Source: Acidobacteriota bacterium (GTDB lineage Bacteria; Acidobacteriota; Blastocatellia; RBC074). Taken from it: DNA of 64,000 nt. Where the stretch lies: the NCBI GenBank assembly GCA_016196035.1, contig JACPYM010000060.1, positions 1 through 64,000 on the forward strand. Reading direction: 5' to 3'. The notes under the pieces are model-generated. The model was not told the DNA's origin. It saw only the letters and a list, made by a program, of their open reading frames with translations, and searched no databases. Of the stretch, positions 9,223-17,263 are shown in pieces (position 1 is the first letter of the stretch; each line of letters begins with the position of its first letter). The translations under genes and the position numbers were made by a program.

Positions 9223-9985
9223 CCTGTTTGTAGCCGTCAAAAAAAATCTCTTCCTGTAAATTTTTCGATGACAATGTAGGGGCAACCTGCGTGTCTGCCC
9301 CGGTGGCTTTTGCGTCCTTTGATGCCGTCTGCTGCCACCGGGGCAGACATGCAGGTGTCCTTGTCATTACCCACATTTTTCCAGTTTCCTGGTCTTTGAT
9401 TTCAGGGACGGCTCCTGCTCTTCGCCCCAGCGGGGCGGGATGTTTATAGCATTCAGGCCAAAATCACCCCCAAGCTCCAGCGGAGCGACATCTGTCAGAT
9501 GTCGCTCCGCTGGAGCTTGGGAAACAACGAACGCCCAAGCTATAAATATCCGGCTCCTCCGGAGCCAAGAGAGGCGCCACTTTTCTCAAAGAAACCTCGA
9601 AAATTCTGGCTTCGAGCCAAATCAAAAAATGTGGGTAATGACAAGGCAGGTGTCTGCCCCTACATTGTCATCACCGGATTTTTTACAGGAAGAAAAATCT
9701 TTGCCCGGACTGGCGGGTTCACGCGGCGTTTAGCGCTTTATTGAATGAGGGTGCAGCAACGGCCTGCGCGCGCGTGGTAAACGCCGTTCACACTTTGACC
9801 GAAAATTTTGAGACCGGCGGCGTGTGCGCCGCGTCTATGTTTGTGGCCCGCAAAATTTGCCGGTTTCTTTGCACCTCAAGTTTCTTTCATCAGGCTTTCA
9901 CGCCTCCCCCAAAGGGCTAGCGAGCCAGTGTCAGGCGTCCCTAGCGGTTGGGTTTCAGTCTGCCAGTTCATTTCAAGTCAAAATT
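9223..9985. other. Large intergenic region holding a MITE-like element
   Basis: Between the sulfatase and the propeller protein lie 763 bp without a credible gene. Positions 9250-9692 form a structured element described separately. The remainder, 9701-9985, has no clear motif except a short leader before the ATG at 9986. Open frames here are too short and lack ribosome binding sites. Confidence 0.6.
9242..9700. mobile_element. MITE-like element with nested inverted repeats and 8-bp flanking repeats
   Basis: The outer inverted repeats are CTTCCTGTAAA (9250-9260) against TTTACAGGAAG (9682-9692), continued by GATGACAATGTAGGGGCA (9267-9284) against its complement (9655-9672). Both ends are flanked by AAAAATCT (9242-9249 and 9693-9700), a likely 8-bp target duplication. 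Inside are three more inverted pairs: 9293-9307 with 9334-9348, 9359-9380 with 9625-9646 (22 bp perfect), and a 26-bp perfect palindrome 9469-9494 / 9496-9521 with a 1-base loop. No transposase is encoded, so it would be a non-autonomous element moved in trans. Confidence 0.7.
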
Positions 9986-11245
9986 ATGAAAGTGTCATTC
10001 ACGCAGCAATTCGTGTTTGTACTCCTCACCTTACTTCTTACGCCACTGGGCAGCCAGCCGTTGCTGGCGCAAGTGAATCGCCCGCGTGTGACCGTCTTGC
10101 CCGGCGAGCCGTTGCGCCTGCCCGGCGGACGGTTGCCCGAAGCCGGGATCGAAGACGGCATTGATTGCAACAGCCCTTTGCATTGGGATGCGGCGGGCAA
10201 TCTTTATCTTTTCGCTTCGGTGCAGCATCCCTTTCGCAGCGAGGGCATCGGCCTGTTGGGCCTCATCGAAAAGGCTGAATTGCCGCTTTCGACCTCGATT
10301 CACTCGGATTTTGAATTGGTTGGCGGCATGTGGCTGGAAGCGACCTATCGCGACGAAGACGGAACGTTGTATGGCTGGTACCACAATGAAATCTCTGCCG
10401 GTTGCGAGAATGAATTTCTGACCGTGCCCCGCATCGGCGCCCTGATCTCGCACGATGAAGGCGTGACCTGGGAAGACCTGGGCATCGTGTTGCAAGCACC
10501 AACGGAATCGTTCAACTGCGGCACCCAGAATTTCTTTTTTGCCGGCGGCAACGGCGATTTCACGGTACTGCTCGACCGGAACAAGGAATATTTTTATTTC
10601 TATTACGGCTCGTATGATAGCCAGGTTGACGAGCAGGGAATTTGTGTGGCGCGTCAGCGCTATGAGGATCGCAACGAGCCGGTCGGCAAAGCCTGGAAAT
10701 GGCGCGACGGCGCTTGGGGTGAGCCGGGGTTGAATGGGCGCGGGACGCCGTTTATAGCCGTCAACACGGATTGGCATAGCGCGGAGCCGGATGCGTATTG
10801 GGGGCCGTCGGTGCATTACAACAGCTATCTGGAACAGTATGTGATGTTGCTCAATCACGCGCTGGATTCGCGTTGGTATCAGGAAGGGGTTTATCTCAGC
10901 TACAACCGCGACCTCACCGACCCTTTGGGCTGGAGCACGCCAGAGCGTTTGCCGCTCGACCCCGAAGGCCGCGCTTATCCGCAAGTCATTGGCCTGAGCG
11001 AAGGCGAAACCGACAAACTGGCCGGGCGGTCGCCGCGTTTATTCATCCAAGGTGATTCGTTGTGGCAGCTAGATTTCAAACATCCCGGCGAACCGGACAG
11101 CCCCGCCCCCCTACGTGAACCCTCTGAAACACGCAATATGCCCGAACGCTTTCCCGGGTTCAGATCGGCGCTTACGGATTTACCGGCAAGGATAAATCTT
11201 GGCATCCAAACGGGCAGGTTGCGCGGACGGCACGGCGTGTTTTAA
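9986..11245 (+). CDS. Secreted propeller-type protein, glycosidase-like
   Basis: The 419-residue product begins with a signal peptide (FVFVLLTLLLTPLG, cleavage near residue 30). The rest is rich in aromatic and acidic motifs such as LHWDAAGNLYLF, ISHDEGVTWEDLG and GPSVHYNSYLEQYVML, which resemble the blades of five-bladed propeller glycosidases (GH43, GH117 or sialidase-like Asp-box folds). I cannot name the family. The start at 9986 is chosen for the signal peptide; the frame is open upstream from 9824. The last 60 residues are low in hydrophobic structure. Near a sulfatase and a NagB-like gene it may act on sulfated or amino sugars, but this is inference. Confidence 0.6.
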   Translation: MKVSFTQQFVFVLLTLLLTPLGSQPLLAQVNRPRVTVLPGEPLRLPGGRLPEAGIEDGIDCNSPLHWDAAGNLYLFASVQHPFRSEGIGLLGLIEKAELPLSTSIHSDFELVGGMWLEATYRDEDGTLYGWYHNEISAGCENEFLTVPRIGALISHDEGVTWEDLGIVLQAPTESFNCGTQNFFFAGGNGDFTVLLDRNKEYFYFYYGSYDSQVDEQGICVARQRYEDRNEPVGKAWKWRDGAWGEPGLNGRGTPFIAVNTDWHSAEPDAYWGPSVHYNSYLEQYVMLLNHALDSRWYQEGVYLSYNRDLTDPLGWSTPERLPLDPEGRAYPQVIGLSEGETDKLAGRSPRLFIQGDSLWQLDFKHPGEPDSPAPLREPSETRNMPERFPGFRSALTDLPARINLGIQTGRLRGRHGVF

Positions 11246-11253
11246 AAGCATGC

Positions 11254-11763
11254 TCAATTCAGCTTGGTCTGCAAGCGCCGGAACGCCAGCAAGGCTTGTT
11301 TGTAATTGTGGTTCAACTCGTAGGCTTCTTTGTACAAGTTCATGGCCCGCATCTCATCGCCGAGCTTTTCATACACCCGCGCCAAATTGAAGCGCGGATA
11401 AAACGGGCATTCATAGCGGCGCGCGTCAAAGGCTCGGCGCAACCAGGGAATCGCGTCGAAGTAATTGGCCTGCTGAATCAGATACGCGCCAATGTCGTTG
11501 TAAGGGTTGCCGTAATCCGGGTCAGTCTCAATGGCTTTGTGGCATTCGGCGATGGCGGCGTCGAGGTCGCCTTGAAAACTGTAAGCCCAGCCGCGAAACG
11601 TATAGGCCTCGGCGGTCGGATGGATTTCGAGGGAGTGCGTGTAAAGTTCAAGCGCTTCGGCCAGGCGGCCTGCTTGTTGCGCCGCATGGCCGCGCTCCCA
11701 CCAGCGCAACGCTTCGGCGCGTAACTCTTCCAGTTCTTCTTCAAAAACAAAATCAGCAAACAT
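11254..11763 (-). CDS. TPR-repeat protein
   Basis: The 169-residue product holds about three tetratricopeptide repeats, visible in the ALELYTHSLEIHPTAEAYTFRGWAYSFQGDLDAAIAECHKAI pattern (quoted in part here as ALELYTHSLEIHPTAEA) and following helices. It has no signal peptide and is likely a cytosolic scaffold. The ATG at 11763 is preceded by AAGGA; ATGs at 11778 and 11823 are also in frame. It converges on the propeller gene, 8 bp away, and is divergent from the NagB-like gene. Confidence 0.8.
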   Translation of the reverse strand: MFADFVFEEELEELRAEALRWWERGHAAQQAGRLAEALELYTHSLEIHPTAEAYTFRGWAYSFQGDLDAAIAECHKAIETDPDYGNPYNDIGAYLIQQANYFDAIPWLRRAFDARRYECPFYPRFNLARVYEKLGDEMRAMNLYKEAYELNHNYKQALLAFRRLQTKLN

Positions 11764-11860
11764 CTTGGTTCCTTGCATTGTGTTGCGCCGCTGCTCAAAA
11801 TCGCCAGCGCGCGCCAGGTACATTGTCAAAATCACCCCCGCGCGGTCAAACGAGAAGCCT

Positions 11861-12646
11861 ATGGAAATTCCGATCACCGGTTTACTGCATCAGTTTCGCG
11901 CGGATCAATTGAATGTTTACGTTTATGAAACTCGTGCGCAAATGGGCGCGGCGGCGGCGGCGGCGGTCGCGGCTGAATTGCGCCGGTTGATTCGGGAGCG
12001 CCAACGCGCCATCGGCATTTTTGCTGCGGCACCGTCGCAGAACGAGTTTCTGGCTGCGTTGGTCGCCACGCCGGACATCGAATGGACGGGCGTGATCGCC
12101 TTTCATCTGGACGAATATCTGGGTTTGGATGAAGAGGCGCCACAATCCTTCCGCCACTATTTGATTGAGCGGCTGGTCAAGCGCGTGCCGCTGGCTGAAT
12201 TCCACGGTTTGCGCGGCGAGGCGGCCAATCCGGCGGCGGTTTGCGCCAATTACGCGGCGCTGCTGGCCTTCAAACCGCCCGATTTCGCAGCGCTGGGCAT
12301 CGGCGAAAACGGCCACTTGGCGTTTAACGATCCGCCTGTCTGTGATTTCAATGATCCCGAAACAGTGAAGATTGTCGAACTGGATGAAGCTTGCCGCCAA
12401 CAGCAAGTGAATGATGGCTGCTTCCCCACGTTGGACGCTGTGCCGCGCCGCGCCTTGACGCTGACGATTCCGACGTTGATGGCCTGCGCGAAACTGTTCC
12501 TGAGTGTGCCGGGGCCGCGCAAGCAACAAGCCGTCAAGAAAACGTTGCAAGGGCCGATCACGACGGGCTGCCCGGCTTCGATCCTGCGTATGCACAAAGA
12601 TGCGCATCTGTTTTTGGATCAGGAAGCCGCGACGTTGGCGCTGTGA
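11861..12646 (+). CDS. Glucosamine-6-phosphate deaminase/isomerase-like protein
   Basis: The 261-residue protein belongs to the NagB/6-phosphogluconolactonase family. FHLDEYLGL matches the NagB catalytic-Asp motif FNMDEYVGL, and ALGIGENGHLAFNDP matches GVGNDGHIAFNEP. A typical role is deaminating glucosamine-6-phosphate to fructose-6-phosphate, in the cytosol. The Gly-Glu-Asn change at the second motif occurs in NagB-like proteins of environmental bacteria, so the exact substrate is uncertain. The ATG at 11861 gives the expected length. The alanine run near residue 30 is unusual but in a helix region. Confidence 0.82.
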   Translation: MEIPITGLLHQFRADQLNVYVYETRAQMGAAAAAAVAAELRRLIRERQRAIGIFAAAPSQNEFLAALVATPDIEWTGVIAFHLDEYLGLDEEAPQSFRHYLIERLVKRVPLAEFHGLRGEAANPAAVCANYAALLAFKPPDFAALGIGENGHLAFNDPPVCDFNDPETVKIVELDEACRQQQVNDGCFPTLDAVPRRALTLTIPTLMACAKLFLSVPGPRKQQAVKKTLQGPITTGCPASILRMHKDAHLFLDQEAATLAL

Positions 12647-12883
12647 GAACTTCCGCCGCACCTGATTCCCGGCTCCTGATTCCTGACTCCTGATAGTCAA
12701 AAAATCAGCCGCGCTTTTCCAGCGATCAGGAATCAGGAATCAGGAGCCGGGAATCGGCACGCGTCCGCTTGTTCGATGTTCACTCAATTTTGCAACGACC
12801 GAGACTGGGCGTCTTTTGGCGCATTTTTGCGGCTGAACACAGCGGTTGCACAACCATTTTGCGGCAAGTAAACTCCGTCGCCT
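12647..12883. repeat. Heptad-type inverted repeat between nagB-like gene and M16 peptidase
   Basis: Positions 12664-12694 and 12725-12755 are inverted copies differing at one of 31 bases. Each arm is built of seven-base units such as GAATCAG, GAATCAG, GAGCCGG, GAATC. The hairpin lies just after the NagB-like stop and could terminate transcription. The rest of the spacer, up to the ATG at 12884, shows no clear promoter. Confidence 0.85.
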
Positions 12884-14164
12884 ATGTGGGTAAAGCAGCA
12901 ATTCGATCTTCGGAAAACAACGCTCGACAACGGGCTGGTCGTGCTTTCAGAGCAGATGCAGCACACGCGCGCGGTCAGCTTCGGCGTTTTTTTGCGCACC
13001 GGTTCGCGCTACGAAACCGCCGAGCAGAACGGGCTAACGCACTTTCTGGAACACGCCCTCTTCAAAGGCACGCGCAAACGCTCGGCCTTGCAGATTGCCA
13101 AGGACGCCGACGTGCTGGGTGGCAATCTGAACGCCTTCACGGGCCGCGAGATCGTCGGCTTTCACAACGAGGTCGTGGACGAAGACTTGTTGGGCGGTTT
13201 TGAATTGCTGGCCGATCTGGTGACCGCGCCCGCCTTCGATCCCGCCGAACTGGACAAGGAACGCAACGTCATCCTCGAAGAAATCAAGATGACCGAAGAC
13301 ACGCCGGACGACATTCTGTTTGACGTGTTCTTCGAGAATTTCTACCCCAATCATCCGCTGGGCCGCCGTGTATTGGGCACGCCCGAAACCGTGGCGACAT
13401 TCCGCGATGAGCGGGTCGCCAGTTATTACGAGGATTTGTTCAGCCCGGAAAACGTCGTCTTGGCCGCCGCCGGCAATCTCAAACACGAACAGGTGCTGGA
13501 ACTGGCCCAGCAGTATTTTGGCGCCTTGTCTAAGCGCCACGCCGCCGTGCCCGCGACCGCGCCGCCGCCCACGCCGCACATCACCTTGCGCCGCAAGAAA
13601 GAACTGGAGCAATCGCATCTGGTGCTGGGTGTGCCGTGCCCGTCGTTGCTGAGCGAAGAGTTTTACACGACCGGCTTGCTGACAATGATTCTGGGCAGCG
13701 GCATGAGTTCTCGTCTGTTTCAATCGGTGCGCGAAGAGCGCGGCCTGGTTTATGACGTGTATGCTTCGGCCAATCAGTTTCAGGACACGGGCTTCTTTCA
13801 GATTTACGCAGGCACCTCGCCCGACCGGCTGACCGAGACGATCAACGCGATCATGGCCGAGTTGAAACGCTTGAAAAACGAACCCGTCAGCGCCGATGAA
13901 TTGCAACGCACGCGCGGCCGGATGCGCGCCTCGCTGATTTTGAGCCTGGAAGATTCCGGCTCGCGCTTGAGCGCGATGGCCGGTAACGAGATCGTCGAAC
14001 GCCGCTTCATCCCGCTGGAAGAAACCGTCGCGCGCATCGAAGCCGTCACCGCCGAAGACGTACAGCGACTGGCGCAAGAGCTGTTTCGGCCTGAAGCCTT
14101 TGCAGTCACGGCATTGGGCAATCTGAAAGGCTTCAAGTTCAAACGCGCGCAGCTTGAATGCTGA
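12884..14164 (+). CDS. M16 family zinc peptidase
   Basis: This is a pitrilysin-type metallopeptidase of the processing-peptidase-like branch. The inverted zinc motif is HFLEH, His53 to His57, with the distal Glu in ERNVILEEI. The second half carries the R/Y motif region SSRLFQSVREERGLVYDV. Length is 426 residues, normal for the single-unit enzymes. It lacks a signal peptide and should be cytoplasmic. Its last 41 residues are repeated, with changes, at the end of the following island. A good Shine-Dalgarno is not visible before the ATG at 12884. Confidence 0.93.
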   Translation: MWVKQQFDLRKTTLDNGLVVLSEQMQHTRAVSFGVFLRTGSRYETAEQNGLTHFLEHALFKGTRKRSALQIAKDADVLGGNLNAFTGREIVGFHNEVVDEDLLGGFELLADLVTAPAFDPAELDKERNVILEEIKMTEDTPDDILFDVFFENFYPNHPLGRRVLGTPETVATFRDERVASYYEDLFSPENVVLAAAGNLKHEQVLELAQQYFGALSKRHAAVPATAPPPTPHITLRRKKELEQSHLVLGVPCPSLLSEEFYTTGLLTMILGSGMSSRLFQSVREERGLVYDVYASANQFQDTGFFQIYAGTSPDRLTETINAIMAELKRLKNEPVSADELQRTRGRMRASLILSLEDSGSRLSAMAGNEIVERRFIPLEETVARIEAVTAEDVQRLAQELFRPEAFAVTALGNLKGFKFKRAQLEC

Positions 14165-14192
14165 TGAGTTGCGCGCGCGGCGCTGACTGGAC

Positions 14193-14219
14193 AGAGATTG
14201 CCTACAAGAGGCAATCTCT
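14193..14219 (+). terminator. Hairpin after the M16 peptidase
   Basis: AGAGATTGCCT (14193-14203) pairs perfectly with AGGCAATCTCT (14209-14219) over a 5-base loop. No clean T run follows, so termination is likely but not proven. It lies at the left edge of the AT-rich island. Confidence 0.5.
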
Positions 14220-14352
14220 CTGTTCGTCAAATACATAAAGAGTTTGGTACATCAAGCGAATAGCAATCCACTTGATTGGTCAAAGCTGGGGAGGCATGGA
14301 AGGCATAACTGAGACTGATCAATCATGAACCTAACCCATCATTGGAGGAATA

Positions 14353-14784
14353 ATGGCAAGCGAAATTGCAGGGCCTTTTATATCAGCGGCTGTGCTATGC
14401 CACATGGTCATCGAAGAGAAAGATGGTGTAAATAGCATTATCAGGATGGTTGACCGGCTGATTTTTACTGTCTCTGGTGAAGCACCTGAAGAAATGCCGT
14501 CAATTCCTGTCAACAACCTAGTTTTGTTTTTGGGTTTCAAGTCGGGTTTAGCCAGAGACAGTTACTTAATAAAGCTTACTTTATCTTCGCCTAGCGGAGA
14601 GGAAACTAATCAGGCGTCCTTCACTGCCTTATTTGAAGGGGAAGAGCGCGGGGTGAATGTTAAGCTTCAACTGAATTTGGAGATCAAAGAAGAAGGACTC
14701 CACTGGTTCAATGTCTACCTGCACGATGACCTTGTCACGAAAGTACCTTTGCGAGTGATCTATCACCGAGTCTTACAGGGGTAG
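14353..14784 (+). CDS. Hypothetical protein, DUF6941-like
   Basis: The ATG at 14353 is preceded by GGAGG, so this 143-residue gene is real. The pattern (an opening ALLC-like stretch, a mid-protein FLGF strand, and a closing predicted beta strand before a short basic end) resembles the small DUF6941 family, often found with accessory genes; this is from memory and only moderately sure. Codon use is clearly more AT-rich than that of the flanking genes, which fits horizontal origin. It converges on the next gene with a 50-bp overlap of coding ends. Confidence 0.65.
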   Translation: MASEIAGPFISAAVLCHMVIEEKDGVNSIIRMVDRLIFTVSGEAPEEMPSIPVNNLVLFLGFKSGLARDSYLIKLTLSSPSGEETNQASFTALFEGEERGVNVKLQLNLEIKEEGLHWFNVYLHDDLVTKVPLRVIYHRVLQG

Positions 14785-15088
14785 AGATAGCTATTGAAGC
14801 TGAACTTGTCCCTGTTGCGATGAAAACCTTATTGCTTCCAGTCACCAACTTTGTAGTGAAACTTCTGACCAGTGGTATGAGTTCCTTTTTTAGCTCATCG
14901 TCAGGTAGGTGACCACTATGGTTTTCCGCAAAAGCCAATTCAATCGTGTAGACCAGTTGTCTCAATTTCTCATCAGGCGATTGGTCAATGTCCCACGTAG
15001 CCGCTATCAACCATTCTTGAAATTGCTGCTTTGTGAGTTTTCCAGCGAGATAGATTGCTAATTTTGATCTGATTTCAAGGTCTGTCAT
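14735..15088 (-). CDS. Conserved hypothetical protein
   Basis: The 117-residue product begins MTDLEIRSKLAIYLAGKLT and has an all-helical, acidic first 75 residues; the pattern EWLIAATWDID and a late SGHLPDDELKKEL segment look conserved, as in a small helical family often seen beside other hypotheticals. Function is unknown. AAGGGG lies about ten bases before the ATG on its strand. Its start codon overlaps that of the next, divergent gene by two bases, and its 3' end overlaps the upstream convergent gene. AT-rich like the rest of the island. Confidence 0.6.
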   Translation of the reverse strand: MTDLEIRSKLAIYLAGKLTKQQFQEWLIAATWDIDQSPDEKLRQLVYTIELAFAENHSGHLPDDELKKELIPLVRSFTTKLVTGSNKVFIATGTSSASIAISTPVRLGDRSLAKVLS

Positions 15089-15395
15089 GAATAGTTACCC
15101 CTTATATCCAGTCAGTGATAAAGAGTTACGTGAGATGTTTAATAACGGTCAGTTTTGGGAAAAAGTTCAGCAAGGAGAGATGACCGCAAAAGTACTAAAA
15201 GACCGTCACCCCTCTTTGCCTTTAGCCAATGAGCCATTTTGCACGCGCAGCCAACTGGTCGCCTACTTTAATGATCAAAACGAAAGAGTTGCTCTTGTTC
15301 ATCAATATCTAAGAACGGATGGGACAATCGGCGCGAGCGGGCGACCTGATCCTAAAAGGCTCCTACTCAACGGCATTCTCTACGCTGTATTGTGA
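15087..15395 (+). CDS. Conserved hypothetical protein
   Basis: The 102-residue product has the C-terminal pattern HQYLRTDGTIGASGRPDPKRLLLNG, quoted here only as YLRTDGTIGASGRPDPKR, which looks like a conserved motif of a small family of unknown function. AAGG lies at a reasonable distance before the ATG at 15087. The gene is divergent from the previous one with overlapping start codons, so each promoter must lie in the other's coding sequence. No signal peptide or membrane segment is visible. Confidence 0.6.
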   Translation: MNSYPLYPVSDKELREMFNNGQFWEKVQQGEMTAKVLKDRHPSLPLANEPFCTRSQLVAYFNDQNERVALVHQYLRTDGTIGASGRPDPKRLLLNGILYAVL

Positions 15396-15433
15396 CAGCC
15401 GAGTTGAATCCTTACAAGCCAGATGCTTAGGCG

Positions 15434-15558
15434 TGGTCATCACCGCAGCAGACGTGCAACGGCTGGCGCACGAGCTTTTCCAACCTGCCGCCTTTGCCGT
15501 CACGGGCTTGGGAAATCTGAAAGGCTTCAAGTTCAAACGCGCCCAGTTGGTGTGTTGA
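15434..15558 (+). pseudogene. 3' fragment of a second M16 peptidase
   Basis: The frame ending at 15558 encodes ITAADVQRLAHELF and GNLKGFKFKRAQLVC, about 80 percent identical to the C-terminus of the peptidase that ends at 14164. Upstream of about 15434 the likeness stops. It is therefore the leftover 3' end of a paralogue, or a duplication made when the island inserted. It has no start of its own. Confidence 0.8.
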
Positions 15559-15622
15559 CGAACTGGGCGGCACGCGTGAACGTAGGAAGAGGCGTCACCC
15601 GCTCACCGAATGGAGGAACACG

Positions 15623-16171
15623 ATGTATTGCCCAAACTGTGCCGCTCAAGTGGATGGCATGAAGTTTTGCCGCAAGTGCGGCGCGAATGTCAGTCTGGTG
15701 CCACAGGCTTTGACCGGCCAATTGCCGACCGCGCCCCCAGCCGAACCGTTGATCGGTTTAGTGTATGACCGCCGGGGTCGCCGTCGGCACAATCGGCCAT
15801 TGAGTATGGAAAGCGCCGGCAAAGAGTTTTTCGGCGGCCTGGGGTTTTTATTCTTGTCACTGGCGATTTGGCAATTTTTCCCAGGGGGCAAATGGTGGTG
15901 GTTCTGGATGCTGATTCCGGCTTTCGGCGCAATGGGCAAGGGGATTGGCCAGTATCTTTCCTTGCGAGAGCAACCACGCCAATTTGCGCCGCCGCCCAGC
16001 TATAACGTCCCCGTACCCATGCCGCCTGCCTCTCCGCAACCGCAACTCCCTGTGCCCACCACTTCCGAACTCAAGCTGCCCGAACAAGCTGTGGGCGCAC
16101 CGCAAAGCATCACCGAACACACCACCCGCCACCTGGACGCCGCCCCGCGCCGTGAGTCTGAGCGCACTTGA
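15623..16171 (+). CDS. Zinc-ribbon membrane protein
   Basis: The N-terminus MYCPNCAAQVDGMKFCRKCG is a single C4 zinc ribbon. Two hydrophobic segments around residues 70-105, LGFLFLSLAIWQFF and WWWFWMLIPAFGAMG, predict a membrane hairpin, and the last 60 residues are proline-rich and probably disordered. This layout is frequent in zinc-ribbon proteins of acidobacteria, with no known function. The ATG is preceded by TGGAGGAA. Its stop lies just before a foldback repeat. Confidence 0.8.
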   Translation: MYCPNCAAQVDGMKFCRKCGANVSLVPQALTGQLPTAPPAEPLIGLVYDRRGRRRHNRPLSMESAGKEFFGGLGFLFLSLAIWQFFPGGKWWWFWMLIPAFGAMGKGIGQYLSLREQPRQFAPPPSYNVPVPMPPASPQPQLPVPTTSELKLPEQAVGAPQSITEHTTRHLDAAPRRESERT

Positions 16172-16188
16172 AAAGGGAAGTGCTCTGC

Positions 16189-16307
16189 GCACGCGTAGCG
16201 CAACCCGCCGAGGTTGCGCGGCTTCATCAACTACGACCAGGGCTTCAATTGGCGCCGGCGCTCGACAGATGAAGCGGCGCAACCTCGGCGGGTTGCGCTA
16301 CGCGTGC
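16189..16307. repeat. Foldback element, copy 1
   Basis: Arms 16189-16227 and 16269-16307 are inverted copies with 38 of 39 bases matching, around a 41-base centre. The same arms occur at 22543-22649, so this is a dispersed repeat family. It could act as a terminator for the zinc-ribbon gene. Confidence 0.9.
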
Positions 16308-16439
16308 CAAGCCGCCCGGTTTTGTCACGCCGTCTTTGTCCGAAGTTCGGATGCAAGGCTCGGTTTGTGAGCGTCGCAAACCGTATGCTAGGATGCGCGC
16401 CTATTTGAACAGACCACTCTGTCCTTCACCCTTCAATCA

Positions 16440-17237
16440 ATGCGCATTTGCATCCTGAGCAGCGGGAGTTCCGGCAATGCGACCCTGCTGGTCGCGGGTG
16501 AAACCCGTGTGCTGGTGGATTGCGGCCTGAGCGGGCGCGAAACCATCAAACGTCTGCAAGCCGTCGGCGAAGACCCTGCCAAACTCGACGGCGTCGTCAT
16601 CACGCACGAACACGGCGACCACGCGCGCGGCCTGTCGGCGTTGTGCAAAGCGCTGAACGTGCCCATTTATGTCGCCGATGCCACACTGGTGGCCTGTAAG
16701 CTCGGCGACAAGCAACCGCTGGTGCGGCGCGGCGAAGCCATCTGCTCAACGCAAGATTTCCAAATCGGGGCGTTCCGGTTCAGTCCCTTTGCAATCCCGC
16801 ACGATGCCGCTGACCCGCTGGCTTTCACGGTCGAAGCGAATGGCTGCAAGCTGGGGATGGCGGTGGATTTGGGCTACATCAACGCGCTGGCGGCGGAGCG
16901 CTTTCGCGGCGCCGATGCGTTGATCATCGAAGCCAACCACGAGATCGAAATGTTGCGCGCTTGCACCTATTACCCCTGGGCGTTGAAGCAGCGCATTCTG
17001 AGTCGTGTGGGCCATACCTCGAATGACGAGATGGCGCGATTTTTACGTGATGATTTCGACGGCAAGGCGGCGCATATCGTGTTGGCGCATCTGTCGCAAA
17101 ACACCAATCATCCTGAAATCGCCCGGCTGGCCGCGATTCAGGCTTTGCAGGAACGCGCGCCGCTGTTTAGCGCCGACGCCGAACGGCGCGTGCGCATCGC
17201 GCGATACGGCGCGCCGAGCGAGTGGATTGAGTTGTGA
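16440..17237 (+). CDS. Metallo-beta-lactamase fold hydrolase, WalJ/YycJ-like
   Basis: The 265-residue protein has the MBL metal motif THEHGDH near residue 60, plus the SSGSSGN start strand and the ALIIEANHE segment typical of the WalJ (YycJ) family, thought to be a DNA exonuclease in cell-cycle control. The ATG at 16440 begins the conserved first strand directly. The stop overlaps or touches the start region of the following VWA gene, suggesting co-transcription. Confidence 0.88.
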   Translation: MRICILSSGSSGNATLLVAGETRVLVDCGLSGRETIKRLQAVGEDPAKLDGVVITHEHGDHARGLSALCKALNVPIYVADATLVACKLGDKQPLVRRGEAICSTQDFQIGAFRFSPFAIPHDAADPLAFTVEANGCKLGMAVDLGYINALAAERFRGADALIIEANHEIEMLRACTYYPWALKQRILSRVGHTSNDEMARFLRDDFDGKAAHIVLAHLSQNTNHPEIARLAAIQALQERAPLFSADAERRVRIARYGAPSEWIEL

Positions 17238-17263
17238 TGATTGAGTGCAGGAGAGCAGGCGAG

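Noticed and set aside
10031-10984. A 317-residue open frame opposite the propeller gene
   Set aside because: Codon shadow with unlikely composition; the + strand has signal peptide and propeller motifs.
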